From assembly GCA_019753405.1 (NCBI GenBank), contig JAIKLF010000003.1:124001-188000 (forward strand): a stretch of 64,000 bases of DNA, given 5' to 3'. The notes under the pieces are model-generated. The model was not told the origin of the DNA. It worked only from the letters and a program-made list of their open reading frames with translations, and made no database searches. A program made the position numbers and the translations under genes. This document shows positions 9,487 to 18,122 of the stretch, piece by piece (within the stretch, counting starts at the first letter, position 1; each line of letters opens with the position of its first letter). The DNA is from Murdochiella sp. Marseille-P8839 (lineage in GTDB: Bacteria; Bacillota; Clostridia; Tissierellales; Peptoniphilaceae).

Positions 9487-10167
9487 ATGAAACTCATCTT
9501 GGACCCCAGTTTGGTCGACTTGGGCATTACCGATATTGTGGTCGGCTTAGCGCAAAACGTCAATCCGCAAGCCGAATTGACGGAAAATTTGAAGAATAAG
9601 CAGAGAGAGATGGAGGAATGGGCGCTTTCGACGTCGATGGACGAGGCGATGGAACATCCCATTACCAAAGGCTATCTGAATATGATGCAAAGCGTTGGAC
9701 GAAGCGTGAAGAAGAATCCGCCGACGGTGCCTGCGCTGATTCGCAACATCCAGAGGCGAGGCACGATGCCACACGTGAACACCATTGTCGATATTTATAA
9801 TGTGGAGTCGCTGCGTTCCTTTTTAGCCATTGGCGGCCATGACTGGGATAAGGTGATGGAGCCGATTACCTTTACGGTGAGCGGAAAAGAAGATGAGTTT
9901 TTACCCATCTTATCCACGAAAAAGCATGTGGCGGAGACGGACTATCTATATCGCGACGCGAACGGCATTATGGCCTGGATGGGCGTACGCGACGGAGAAA
10001 ACTATAAATTTGATGACGATACCAAAAATGCTATTTTTATCATTGTAGGGAATGCGGAAACATCGATAGATATGCGCTTGGAGGCGCTTTCACGCATCGC
10101 CGGGGACATGGCCGAATGCATGCCCGGGCTCGTGTTTACGACCGAAGTGATTCACGCCGAGGCGTGA
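9487..10167 (+). CDS. Solo B3/B4 domain protein (PheT-like tRNA-binding domain)
   Basis: 226-residue protein resembling the free-standing B3/B4 domains of the phenylalanyl-tRNA synthetase beta chain, thought to act in tRNA quality control or editing. Signs are the start MKLILDPSLVDLGI, the central PHVNTIVDIYNVESLRSFL segment and the later DANGIMAWMGVRDGENY, all in family order. The start is placed at ATG 9487 (AAAGGGA upstream); a longer frame from 9418 would overlap the previous gene. The stop lies inside the terminator hairpin. Enzymatic activity is not established from sequence. Confidence 0.78.
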   Translation: MKLILDPSLVDLGITDIVVGLAQNVNPQAELTENLKNKQREMEEWALSTSMDEAMEHPITKGYLNMMQSVGRSVKKNPPTVPALIRNIQRRGTMPHVNTIVDIYNVESLRSFLAIGGHDWDKVMEPITFTVSGKEDEFLPILSTKKHVAETDYLYRDANGIMAWMGVRDGENYKFDDDTKNAIFIIVGNAETSIDMRLEALSRIAGDMAECMPGLVFTTEVIHAEA

Positions 10168-10192
10168 ATCACTTCGATACGCAATTTTTTAT
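10143..10192 (+). terminator. Intrinsic terminator overlapping the B3/B4 stop codon
   Basis: A perfect 16-bp inverted repeat (10143-10158 with 10161-10176) contains the stop codon of the B3/B4 gene. It is followed after 7 bases by TTTTTT on the + strand. It separates that gene from the converging purine operon. For the leftward operon the hairpin is present but no T run follows. Confidence 0.75.
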
Positions 10193-13100
10193 TCTTTGTT
10201 AAAGTACTCTTTTGCCGCTTCAAACAACTTAAGATCCGCAACTTCCGGCAGATTCCGATAGAGGAAGCGACCGGTGCGTTCGCTGTGCCCCATTTTGCCG
10301 AGGATTCGTCCGTTGGGCGAAAGCAGAGCCTCAACAGCTCCCAAGGACCCGTTCGGATTGTAGGCAATATCCATGCTTGGTTCACCATGCATATCGACAT
10401 ACTGTCCGGCAACCTGACCATTTTTAAACAGCTGCTTTAAGCGCGCTTCATCCATCTGCAAACGGCCTTCTCCGTGGGAAACGGGAACGCGGAAGCATTG
10501 TCCCGGTGTAACATGGGCAAGCCAAGGCGAATTATTGGTGACGATGCGCGTGGTCACCATCTGCGACTGGTGACGTCCGATCGTATTGTACGTGAGCGTC
10601 GTCAATTCAGGACTGGGCGGCATCAGGCGTCCGAAGGGGAGCAGTCCGAGTTTTACCAGTGCCTGGAAACCGTTGCAGATGCCCAAAATCAGCCCTTCAC
10701 GACGATCTAACAAGTCGGTGAGCGCATCGGCGAGTTCCGCATTGCGGAAGAAGGCGTTGATGAGTTTGGCGCTGCCATCCGGTTCATCCCCGCCGGAAAA
10801 ACCGCCCGGAAGGAAGAGGATCTGTGCCTCACGAAGGGCTGCGGCCATTTCCTCGACGCTTCGAGAGATGTCTTCCGTAGTTTGGTTGCGTACGAGCTGA
10901 ATGCGGGGAACAAGTCCTGCGCGTTCAACATAGCGCGCCGAGTCCACTTCACAGTTCGTTCCCGGAAAGACGGGAATTACAACGCTTGGCGCCGTATTTT
11001 GCAGGGAGAAGGTTGTGCCGTGATAGATCGGGAAGGGATGCGACTCGGCGTGTTTTTTCGCCAGCTCTACGGCATCTTTCGCTTCGGCAAAAAGCGAGGC
11101 AGGTGGCGCTGCCGGTGTCGTGGGATAGATGTCCTTAAGTGTTTCTTTTCGCAGGGCAGAAATACTCTTCAGGTCAATTGTGGCATCCGGGAAGGTCAGC
11201 GTATAGGCTTCCGTGGTTTTGCCGATTTCCTGCACGTTCACGCCGGGAAGGTCACCAAGCGGATTATCCGATGCGATGAGGAAGGCACCGAAGCCGGGCG
11301 TCGTAAGAAGCGACGGCGTGACTTCTTTCGTTAACGAGGCGCCGATTTCGTTTCCGGCAGCGGAGAGCACCAACGCTTCCATCAGTCCGCCGTAGCCAAG
11401 CGCATAAGCGCTATGCACATCTTCACGTTGCGTGAGGTCTTCCATGGAGGTAAAGAGAGCGTTCAACGAAGCGAGTTCCGGTAATCCCGCGGGATTTTGG
11501 TTCGGACACAGCAGCGTCAAGTACTGACCCGGTGCTTTCCATTCGGGGGAAAGCACGCGTTTTACGCTGTTTGTAGTGATGGCGAAGGAGACGAGTGTCG
11601 GCGGAACATCCATGGATTCAAAGGTGCCCGACATGGAATCCTTTCCACCAATGGAACCGACTTCGAGATCCAGTTGTGCCTGTAGGGCGCCGAGAATGGC
11701 TTCGAGCGGTTCCTGCCAACGCTCAGGGATATCTCCGGGGCGCTTAAAGTATTCCTGAAAGGTCAGATACGTCTGTTTTCGATCGGCACCCGTTGCCAGC
11801 AGTTTTGCCAGCGACTCAACGACCGCAAGATAAGCGCCGTGATATGGACTCTTTTCCGCTACTTCCGGGGAGTAGGCCCAGGACATGAAGGATGCCGTAT
11901 CGGTTTCCCCCTTTTCGAGGGCAATTTGATGCACCATAGCCTGAATCGGTGTAGAATGCGTTTTTCCGCCATAGGGCATGAGGACCGTTCCCGCACCGAT
12001 TGTGGAATCGAAGCGATCCACCAAACCATGCTGATCGGCATTGCGCAAATTGCGGGCAAACGTGGTAAAGAGTGCTTCGAGGTCTTTTTCTTCGGTCGTG
12101 GGTTTCGGCTGCCACGTCGCGGCTCTTGCCGGGATGGAAATGTGCTTTTCCGCGCCGTTGGAATCTAAAAATTCACGCGAAAGATCCAAAATGGTTTGGA
12201 CGTTCCACTCCATTTGCAGACGGGGGATGGCCTGAATTTCAGCCACAACAGTAGCTTCCAGGTTTTCGGATGCGGCAAGGGTCATAAATCGCTCGCGATT
12301 TTCCGGCGCAATGACCACAGCCATGCGTTCCTGCGATTCACTGATGGCTAATTCGGTACCATCCAGTCCGGCATATTTCTTGGGCACGCGATCCAGATAG
12401 ATATGGATGCCATCAGCCATTTCGCCGATGGCAACCGATACACCGCCGGCGCCGAAATCGTTGCAGCGCTTAATCATACGCGCTGCTTCGGCATTACGGA
12501 AGAAACGTTGCAATTTCCGCTCTTCCGGCGCATTTCCTTTTTGTACTTCTGCGCCTGCCGTTTCCACGGAATGCAGGGTGTGCGCCTTGGAGGAACCGGT
12601 GGCTCCACCGATGCCGTCGCGGCCGGTACGTCCGCCGAGAAGAATGACCACATCACCGGGAGTCGGTGTTTCCCGTACAACATTTTTTGTCGGCGTGGCG
12701 GCGACGACCGCTCCGATTTCCATACGCTTTGCCGCATAGCCCGGATGGTAGATTTCATGCACCATGCCGGTGGCCAGACCGATCTGGTTGCCGTAGGAGG
12801 CATAGCCTTGCGCCGCTTCCGTAACGATTTTGCGCTGCGGAAGCTTCCCTTTCAGCGTTTCGGCAAGAGGGGTACGCGGATCGGCCGCGCCGGTTACGCG
12901 CATGGCGGCATAGACATAGGCACGCCCGGACAGCGGATCACGAATGGCTCCGCCGATGCAGGTGGAAGCACCGCCGAAGGGTTCGATTTCTGTGGGATGA
13001 TTGTGTGTCTCGTTTTTGAACAACAGCAACCACGGCTCTTTTTTGCCGTCAATGGTCACGTCCATGTGTACCGTGCAGGCGTTGATTTCTTCCGAAACAT

Positions 13101-13947
13101 CCTCACCGGTGAGTTTTCCGGTTTTACGCAGGTAACGTGCAGCGATGAGGGCCATATCCATGAGACAGATCGGCTTGCTGTCCCCGGTTTCTTTCCGAAG
13201 GCGAAGATAGGTTTCATAGGTATCCTGCAACAGGCGATCTTCAAAGGTCACCTCATCAATGATGGTGCGGAACGTGGTATGACGGCAGTGATCCGACCAA
13301 TACGTGTCAATCATACGAATTTCGGTTTCGGTCGGATCGCGCTGTTCTTTTTGGAAATAGCGCTGACAGAAGAGAAGATCATCGTCATCCATGGCGAGCC
13401 CTTTTTCCTCACGGAAGGCGGCAAGCGCCTCGGCATCAGCATGGATGAATCCCTCCAGCGTAGGCACAGCTTTTGGCTCGGTTTCCGCCCACTGCAAGGT
13501 TTCCGGAAGGGCATCGGATGCTTCGCGTGCTTCCACGGGGTTGATAAGATGCGTCCGCAGGCGATCCTGATCCTCTTCGGAAAGCGTGCCTTCAAAAAGA
13601 TAGACGCGCGCGGTTTTTACGCGCGGCTCTTCCACGCGAGAAAGCAGGCGCAGACAGAGCTCAGCGGAGTCGGCCCGCTGATCGAATTGGCCGGGAAGAG
13701 GCTCAACGGAAAGATGCGCATCGGATTGCGGCAATTTTTCCATGACCTCATCTACCGTAGGATCGGAAAAAATGGTCTCGACCGCTTGGGCAAAAACGAC
13801 ATCATCGACGCCTTCCACATCGTAACGATGCAAAATACGTACACTCTTGAGTGACCGCACCTGCACAAAATCCTGCAGGTCATGCAGAAGCGCGCGTGCT
13901 TCTTGCGCATGGGCGGGCTTCTTTTCAACATAGACACGACGAATCAT
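10189..13947 (-). CDS. purL: Phosphoribosylformylglycinamidine synthase (single-chain)
   Basis: Converts FGAR, glutamine and ATP to FGAM (step 4 of purine synthesis). The 1252-residue chain is the large, fused form: an N-terminal PurS-like region, two AIRS-type synthetase halves (TYWSDHCRHTTF, NETHNHPTEIEPFGGAST, GSIGGKDSMSGTF) and a C-terminal class-I glutaminase. The glutaminase shows the start VVIPVFPGTNCEVDSAR, nucleophile Cys in GICNGFQALVKLG, and HGEGRL near the end. Length matches the clostridial single-chain clade rather than the split PurL/Q/S. Its ATG overlaps the purD stop (ATGA), with AAAGGAGCC upstream. Last gene of the operon. Confidence 0.97.
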   Translation of the reverse strand: MIRRVYVEKKPAHAQEARALLHDLQDFVQVRSLKSVRILHRYDVEGVDDVVFAQAVETIFSDPTVDEVMEKLPQSDAHLSVEPLPGQFDQRADSAELCLRLLSRVEEPRVKTARVYLFEGTLSEEDQDRLRTHLINPVEAREASDALPETLQWAETEPKAVPTLEGFIHADAEALAAFREEKGLAMDDDDLLFCQRYFQKEQRDPTETEIRMIDTYWSDHCRHTTFRTIIDEVTFEDRLLQDTYETYLRLRKETGDSKPICLMDMALIAARYLRKTGKLTGEDVSEEINACTVHMDVTIDGKKEPWLLLFKNETHNHPTEIEPFGGASTCIGGAIRDPLSGRAYVYAAMRVTGAADPRTPLAETLKGKLPQRKIVTEAAQGYASYGNQIGLATGMVHEIYHPGYAAKRMEIGAVVAATPTKNVVRETPTPGDVVILLGGRTGRDGIGGATGSSKAHTLHSVETAGAEVQKGNAPEERKLQRFFRNAEAARMIKRCNDFGAGGVSVAIGEMADGIHIYLDRVPKKYAGLDGTELAISESQERMAVVIAPENRERFMTLAASENLEATVVAEIQAIPRLQMEWNVQTILDLSREFLDSNGAEKHISIPARAATWQPKPTTEEKDLEALFTTFARNLRNADQHGLVDRFDSTIGAGTVLMPYGGKTHSTPIQAMVHQIALEKGETDTASFMSWAYSPEVAEKSPYHGAYLAVVESLAKLLATGADRKQTYLTFQEYFKRPGDIPERWQEPLEAILGALQAQLDLEVGSIGGKDSMSGTFESMDVPPTLVSFAITTNSVKRVLSPEWKAPGQYLTLLCPNQNPAGLPELASLNALFTSMEDLTQREDVHSAYALGYGGLMEALVLSAAGNEIGASLTKEVTPSLLTTPGFGAFLIASDNPLGDLPGVNVQEIGKTTEAYTLTFPDATIDLKSISALRKETLKDIYPTTPAAPPASLFAEAKDAVELAKKHAESHPFPIYHGTTFSLQNTAPSVVIPVFPGTNCEVDSARYVERAGLVPRIQLVRNQTTEDISRSVEEMAAALREAQILFLPGGFSGGDEPDGSAKLINAFFRNAELADALTDLLDRREGLILGICNGFQALVKLGLLPFGRLMPPSPELTTLTYNTIGRHQSQMVTTRIVTNNSPWLAHVTPGQCFRVPVSHGEGRLQMDEARLKQLFKNGQVAGQYVDMHGEPSMDIAYNPNGSLGAVEALLSPNGRILGKMGHSERTGRFLYRNLPEVADLKLFEAAKEYFNKE

Positions 13948-15230
13948 GCTTGGCTCCTTTCCAGCGCTTCAAGCGCTTTCTGTCCGATATCGGTGCGGAA
14001 GAACTTGTTGCGAAAGGTGACGAATTCCGCCGTTTTGTAGGCTTTATCGATCGCTTCGCGAAGCGTCGGCGCCGTTTCGACTACGCCGACCACGCGTCCG
14101 CCGTTGGTATAGTAGGTGCTTCCTTTTTTACGCACTCCGGCGCAGAAAATTTTATCGCGCAGGTGACGAGGAAGTGTAATTTCCACATTCTTTTCGTATT
14201 TTTTGGGGTAGCCGTCGGAAGCTAAAACGACGCAGCAGGAAGCGCCATCTTGAAACTGCACCATATCCGCATCCAGTGTTTCGTTGGTAACGGCCTGAAA
14301 AAGGGTGAAGAGGTCGCTTTCAAGAAGAGGAAGGATAGCCTGTGCCTCAGGATCGCCGAAGCGGCAGTTGTATTCCACCACTTTCGGGCCATCTTTTGTG
14401 AGCATGAGTCCGAAGTACAGGCAGCCTTTGAAGGGGATGCCCTCCTCGCGCATACCGTTTATGGTCGGTTCAAAAATGGTTTTTCGGCACAGTTCGGCGA
14501 TGTCCTCGGTATAGAACGGATTGGGAGCAATGACGCCCATGCCGCCCGTGTTGGGTCCCTTGTCGCCGTCATAGGCGCGTTTATGATCCATGGAGGAGAG
14601 GAGAGGAACGATGGTCTTGCCGTCGGTAAGGGTGAGCACCGTCACTTCCGGCCCTTCCATGAATTCTTCCACGATGAGACGATGACCGCTTTCCCCGAAG
14701 GCATCTTTCTCCATAAAGCGCGTAAGCGTTTCCTGGGCTTCTTCTTCGGTTTCGGCGATGACGACACCCTTTCCCAGTGCCAGACCGTCCGCTTTGATGA
14801 CCAGCGGAAGACGTCCGGCGTTTGCTTCGGCATGCACATAGTCACGGGCTTCCTGCACATTCTCGAAGGCTTCATAGCGTGCAGTGGGAATGGCGTGGCG
14901 TTTCATAAAGGCTTTCGCAAAAATCTTGGAACCTTCCAATTGCGCAGCGGCTTTGGTCGGGCCGAAACAAGGGAATCCCGCTTCGGTAAAGTAATCGACC
15001 GCGCCCTCTACGAGCGGATTGTCGGGACTGACAACGATATAGTCGACGTGCTCGGTTTTGGCAAACTGCAGCAGCGTTGGAAAGGCATCGACGGCGATGG
15101 GAAAGGGCGTTCCGCCATCCATGCCGTCGTTTCCCGGTGTGCAGTAGATGCGGTTAATGGTCGGATTTTTGCGCAACGCCTTGATGATGGCGTGCTCGCG
15201 GCCACCGCCGCCCAAGATCAAAACATTCAT
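13944..15230 (-). CDS. purD: Phosphoribosylamine-glycine ligase (GAR synthetase)
   Basis: Joins phosphoribosylamine to glycine using ATP (step 2). ATP-grasp enzyme of 428 residues starting MNVLILGGGGREHAII. It has VIKADGLALGKGVVIAE, LIVEEFMEGPEVTVLTL and KVVEYNCRFGDPEAQAIL, all family signatures. The start is chosen at ATG 15230 with AGAGGTG in front; an in-frame extension upstream has no ribosome site and encodes unrelated basic sequence. It lies between the AICARFT gene (94 bp upstream) and purL (4-base overlap). Confidence 0.97.
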   Translation of the reverse strand: MNVLILGGGGREHAIIKALRKNPTINRIYCTPGNDGMDGGTPFPIAVDAFPTLLQFAKTEHVDYIVVSPDNPLVEGAVDYFTEAGFPCFGPTKAAAQLEGSKIFAKAFMKRHAIPTARYEAFENVQEARDYVHAEANAGRLPLVIKADGLALGKGVVIAETEEEAQETLTRFMEKDAFGESGHRLIVEEFMEGPEVTVLTLTDGKTIVPLLSSMDHKRAYDGDKGPNTGGMGVIAPNPFYTEDIAELCRKTIFEPTINGMREEGIPFKGCLYFGLMLTKDGPKVVEYNCRFGDPEAQAILPLLESDLFTLFQAVTNETLDADMVQFQDGASCCVVLASDGYPKKYEKNVEITLPRHLRDKIFCAGVRKKGSTYYTNGGRVVGVVETAPTLREAIDKAYKTAEFVTFRNKFFRTDIGQKALEALERSQA

Positions 15231-15324
15231 CAGACACCTCTTTCTGTGCTTCGCGCATTGCGCGCGCGGATTTTCATGCCTTGCGTCGTTTTTTCTCGCG
15301 GCACTCTTAAACATGCAAATTGCA

Positions 15325-16509
15325 TTAGTGATGGAATAGACGCTGATGCGTGAAGACCATGGTCATGCCGCAGGCGTCCGCTTGCTGTCGAACGGCATCA
15401 TCGCGGGTAGAACCGCCCGGTTGTGCAATGTAGCGCACGCCGCTCTGTGCGGCACGCAAAATATTATCGGCAAAGGGGAAAAACGCATCGCTGGCGAGGG
15501 CGAGATGCGCCTCGCGACGAAGATAGGCGGCGCGCTCTTCTTTGGTGAAGGGCTCGGGACGCGATGTGAAATACAACGGCCAGCGATCCTCGGCGGTGAC
15601 ATCCTCTTCATAATCATGTAGATATTGGTCAATGACGTTATCGCGCGCAGCGCGCGTTAAATCGCTGCGAAACGGCAGCGACAGCACACGTTCGCTTTGA
15701 CGAAGTCGCCAGGTATCCGCTTTATCGCCGGCCAGGCGTGTACAATGAATGCGGGATTGTTGCCCCGCGCCGACACCGATGGCCTGCCCGTCTACCGCAA
15801 AACAGACGGAATTGGACTGCGTATACTTTAGCGTGATGAGTGCAACGAGAAGATCCCGTTTTGCCGTCGGTGGCAGGTTCTTTTCTTGGGTGACGATGTC
15901 GCCCAAGGCATCGAGGGAAAAGCGGCAATCGTTGCGCTTCTGCGTAAACCGAATGCCGAACACTTCTTTGGATTCCATGGGTTGTGGGACATAGTCGGGA
16001 TCAATGGAAACGACGTTATACTTGCCGTTTTTCTTTTCGTGTAACAGCGCGAGCGCTTCCTCGCTATAGCCCGGCGCAATGACGCCATCTGAAACTTCCC
16101 GGCGAAGCAAGCGCGCGGTGGTGGCATCGACAGGGCGAGAAAGGGCAGCCCAGTCGCCGAAGGAGCTGAGACGGTCGGTGCCGCGTGCCCGTGCATAGGC
16201 TGAAGCCAGCGGAGACTCGTCCAGACCGTCAACATCCTCGACAAAACAGGCGCGTTTCAGGACATCCGGAAGGGGAAGACCGAGCGCAGCGGATGTGGGG
16301 GAAACGTGCTTAAAGGAGGCAGCAGCCGCCATTCCGGTGGCTTCGTCCAATTCACGGACCAGCTGCCAGGCGTTTAACGCATCCAGAAAGTTGATATAGC
16401 CGGGGTTGCCGTTTAGGACGGTAAAAGGCAGTTCACCGCCATCGGCACGATCCAGACGTGCCGGCACCTGATTGGGGTTACAGCCGTATTTTAATGGACA
16501 TTCCTGCAT
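15325..16509 (-). CDS. purH: AICAR formyltransferase, stand-alone domain (no IMP cyclohydrolase part)
   Basis: Transfers a formyl group to AICAR (step 9). The 394 residues match only the transformylase half of PurH: KYGCNPNQ at the start, SFKHVSP, VDATTARLL, VIAPGYSEEALALL, KYTQSNSVCFAVDGQ, IGVGAGQQSRI, ASDAFFPFADNI, QPGGSTRDD and the C-terminal MVFTHQRLFHH. The ~200-residue MGS-like cyclohydrolase domain found at the N-terminus of normal PurH is absent. The cyclisation step is supplied by a domain fused to PurN in the same operon. Start at ATG 16509 with AGGAGGTC upstream. Confidence 0.93.
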   Translation of the reverse strand: MQECPLKYGCNPNQVPARLDRADGGELPFTVLNGNPGYINFLDALNAWQLVRELDEATGMAAAASFKHVSPTSAALGLPLPDVLKRACFVEDVDGLDESPLASAYARARGTDRLSSFGDWAALSRPVDATTARLLRREVSDGVIAPGYSEEALALLHEKKNGKYNVVSIDPDYVPQPMESKEVFGIRFTQKRNDCRFSLDALGDIVTQEKNLPPTAKRDLLVALITLKYTQSNSVCFAVDGQAIGVGAGQQSRIHCTRLAGDKADTWRLRQSERVLSLPFRSDLTRAARDNVIDQYLHDYEEDVTAEDRWPLYFTSRPEPFTKEERAAYLRREAHLALASDAFFPFADNILRAAQSGVRYIAQPGGSTRDDAVRQQADACGMTMVFTHQRLFHH

Positions 16510-16598
16510 GATGACCTCCTGAGGTTCAGAACAAGCGAGATACACTTGAGCAAAAGCGGCATAGAACGGAACCTCCCGAACTATGCTTCGCGTTCGGC

Positions 16599-18029
16599 TT
16601 AAACGGATAAGGTGATTTTACGATCGCTATCGTGATACTTTGCAATCAACGGATCGGCCACGTCGGCAAGGAAGCGTTCCACCTGTTCGCGGCAACGCCC
16701 GGTGTAGGCGGAAGGCTCCAAATGAGCGCGAATCTCCTCTTCGGTGAGGGGAATCTTTGTTTCTTGCGCCAGGCGCGCAATCAGATCGTTCGGTTTTCCC
16801 TCTTTGACCGCACGTGCCGCCGCATGCGAATGCACGCGAATCAGCTCATGAAGTTCCTGGCGATTGCCGCCGCGTTTTACCGATTCCATCATAATATTTT
16901 CCGTCGCCATGAAGGGCAGCTTTTCCATTACACGACGGCGTACCACGGCTTCATAGACGGTCATATTTTCCGTGACATTCATATAGATGTTCAAAATCGC
17001 ATCCGTCGCAAGAAACGCTTCAGCGACGGCAATGCGCTTGTTGGCAGAATCATCGAGCGTGCGTTCCATCCACTGGGTAGCTGCGGTAAAGGCAGGATTT
17101 AAAGCGTCCGTCATGACATAGCGAGCCAGTGCGGTCATACGCTCCGCACGCATCGGGTTGCGCTTATAGGGCATGGCGGAGGAGCCGATCTGTTCTTTCT
17201 GGAAGGGTTCTTCCATCTCTTCAAAAGACTGTAACAGGCGCAGATCGTTCGCAAATTTGGAAGCGCTCTGTGCGATGCCGGACAAGGCGGAAAGGAAGAA
17301 CGAGTCGATTTTGCGGGAATAGGTTTGACCGCAGACCGGAATCAGGCGGGGAAAATCAAAGGCGGCGGCGATTTTTTCATCCAGCGCCTGTACTTTTTCG
17401 GCATCTCCGTCAAAAAGCTCCATAAAACTGGCCTGAGAGCCGGTTGTACCTTTTGCTCCGCGGAAGGCCAATTGGTCGATTTGGAATTGCAACTGTTCCA
17501 TATCCATAGCGAGCTCGTTCATCCATAGCGTGGCACGTTTTCCCAGCGTCGTCAGCTGTGCCGGCTGCAGATGCGTATAGGCCAGCGCCGGAACATCCTT
17601 GTAACGATCGGCAAAACTACGCAAATTGACCAACACCTGCGCCGCTTTATGCAATAGCACCATGGACGCTTCACGCAGGATGATGAGGTCGGTGTTGTCG
17701 GTCACATAGCAGCTCGTGGCGCCCAGGTGGATGATGGGCGCGGCACTCGGCGCCTGTTGACCGAAGGCATAGACGTGACTCATGACATCATGGCGAACGA
17801 TTTTTTCCCGTGCTTCGGCAACGGAAAAGTTGATGTCGTCTTCCACTTTCTCCATTTCTTTGATTTGTGCGTCCGTAATGGCCAGACCAAGTTCCCTTTC
17901 CGCACGGGCAAGCGCAATCCAGAGTTTACGCCACAGATGAAATTTATGCTGGGCGGAAAAGAGAAACTGCATTTCGTCGCTGGCATAGCGCGTCGAAAGG
18001 GGCGAGAGATAACGATCGTATGCGTCCAT
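16599..18029 (-). CDS. purB: Adenylosuccinate lyase
   Basis: Releases fumarate from SAICAR and from adenylosuccinate (purine step 8 and AMP synthesis). The 476 residues carry HLGATSCYVTDNTDL, YTHLQPAQLTTLGKRA, the flexible-loop signature GSSAMPYKRNPMRAER with its catalytic Ser, and a C-terminal VERFL segment. Length is typical. AGAAAGGA precedes ATG 18029. It sits between the PurN fusion and AICARFT genes, matching its place in the pathway. Confidence 0.97.
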   Translation of the reverse strand: MDAYDRYLSPLSTRYASDEMQFLFSAQHKFHLWRKLWIALARAERELGLAITDAQIKEMEKVEDDINFSVAEAREKIVRHDVMSHVYAFGQQAPSAAPIIHLGATSCYVTDNTDLIILREASMVLLHKAAQVLVNLRSFADRYKDVPALAYTHLQPAQLTTLGKRATLWMNELAMDMEQLQFQIDQLAFRGAKGTTGSQASFMELFDGDAEKVQALDEKIAAAFDFPRLIPVCGQTYSRKIDSFFLSALSGIAQSASKFANDLRLLQSFEEMEEPFQKEQIGSSAMPYKRNPMRAERMTALARYVMTDALNPAFTAATQWMERTLDDSANKRIAVAEAFLATDAILNIYMNVTENMTVYEAVVRRRVMEKLPFMATENIMMESVKRGGNRQELHELIRVHSHAAARAVKEGKPNDLIARLAQETKIPLTEEEIRAHLEPSAYTGRCREQVERFLADVADPLIAKYHDSDRKITLSV

Positions 18030-18122
18030 GAAAAATCCTTTCTGTCAAAAACAGGAGAAACGGTAAATCATCGTGAGCCAATAGGGTTGAGCGCCTTGCA
18101 CAAAGCAAAATGTGCGCAATGG

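Noticed and set aside
12403-13854. Long + strand open frame (483 codons) opposite purL
   Set aside because: It is a codon-bias shadow of purL, which has full family signatures on the other strand; no ribosome site and no recognisable domain.
14250-15353. 367-codon + strand frame opposite purD
   Set aside because: Mirror of purD codons; no ribosome site or domain.
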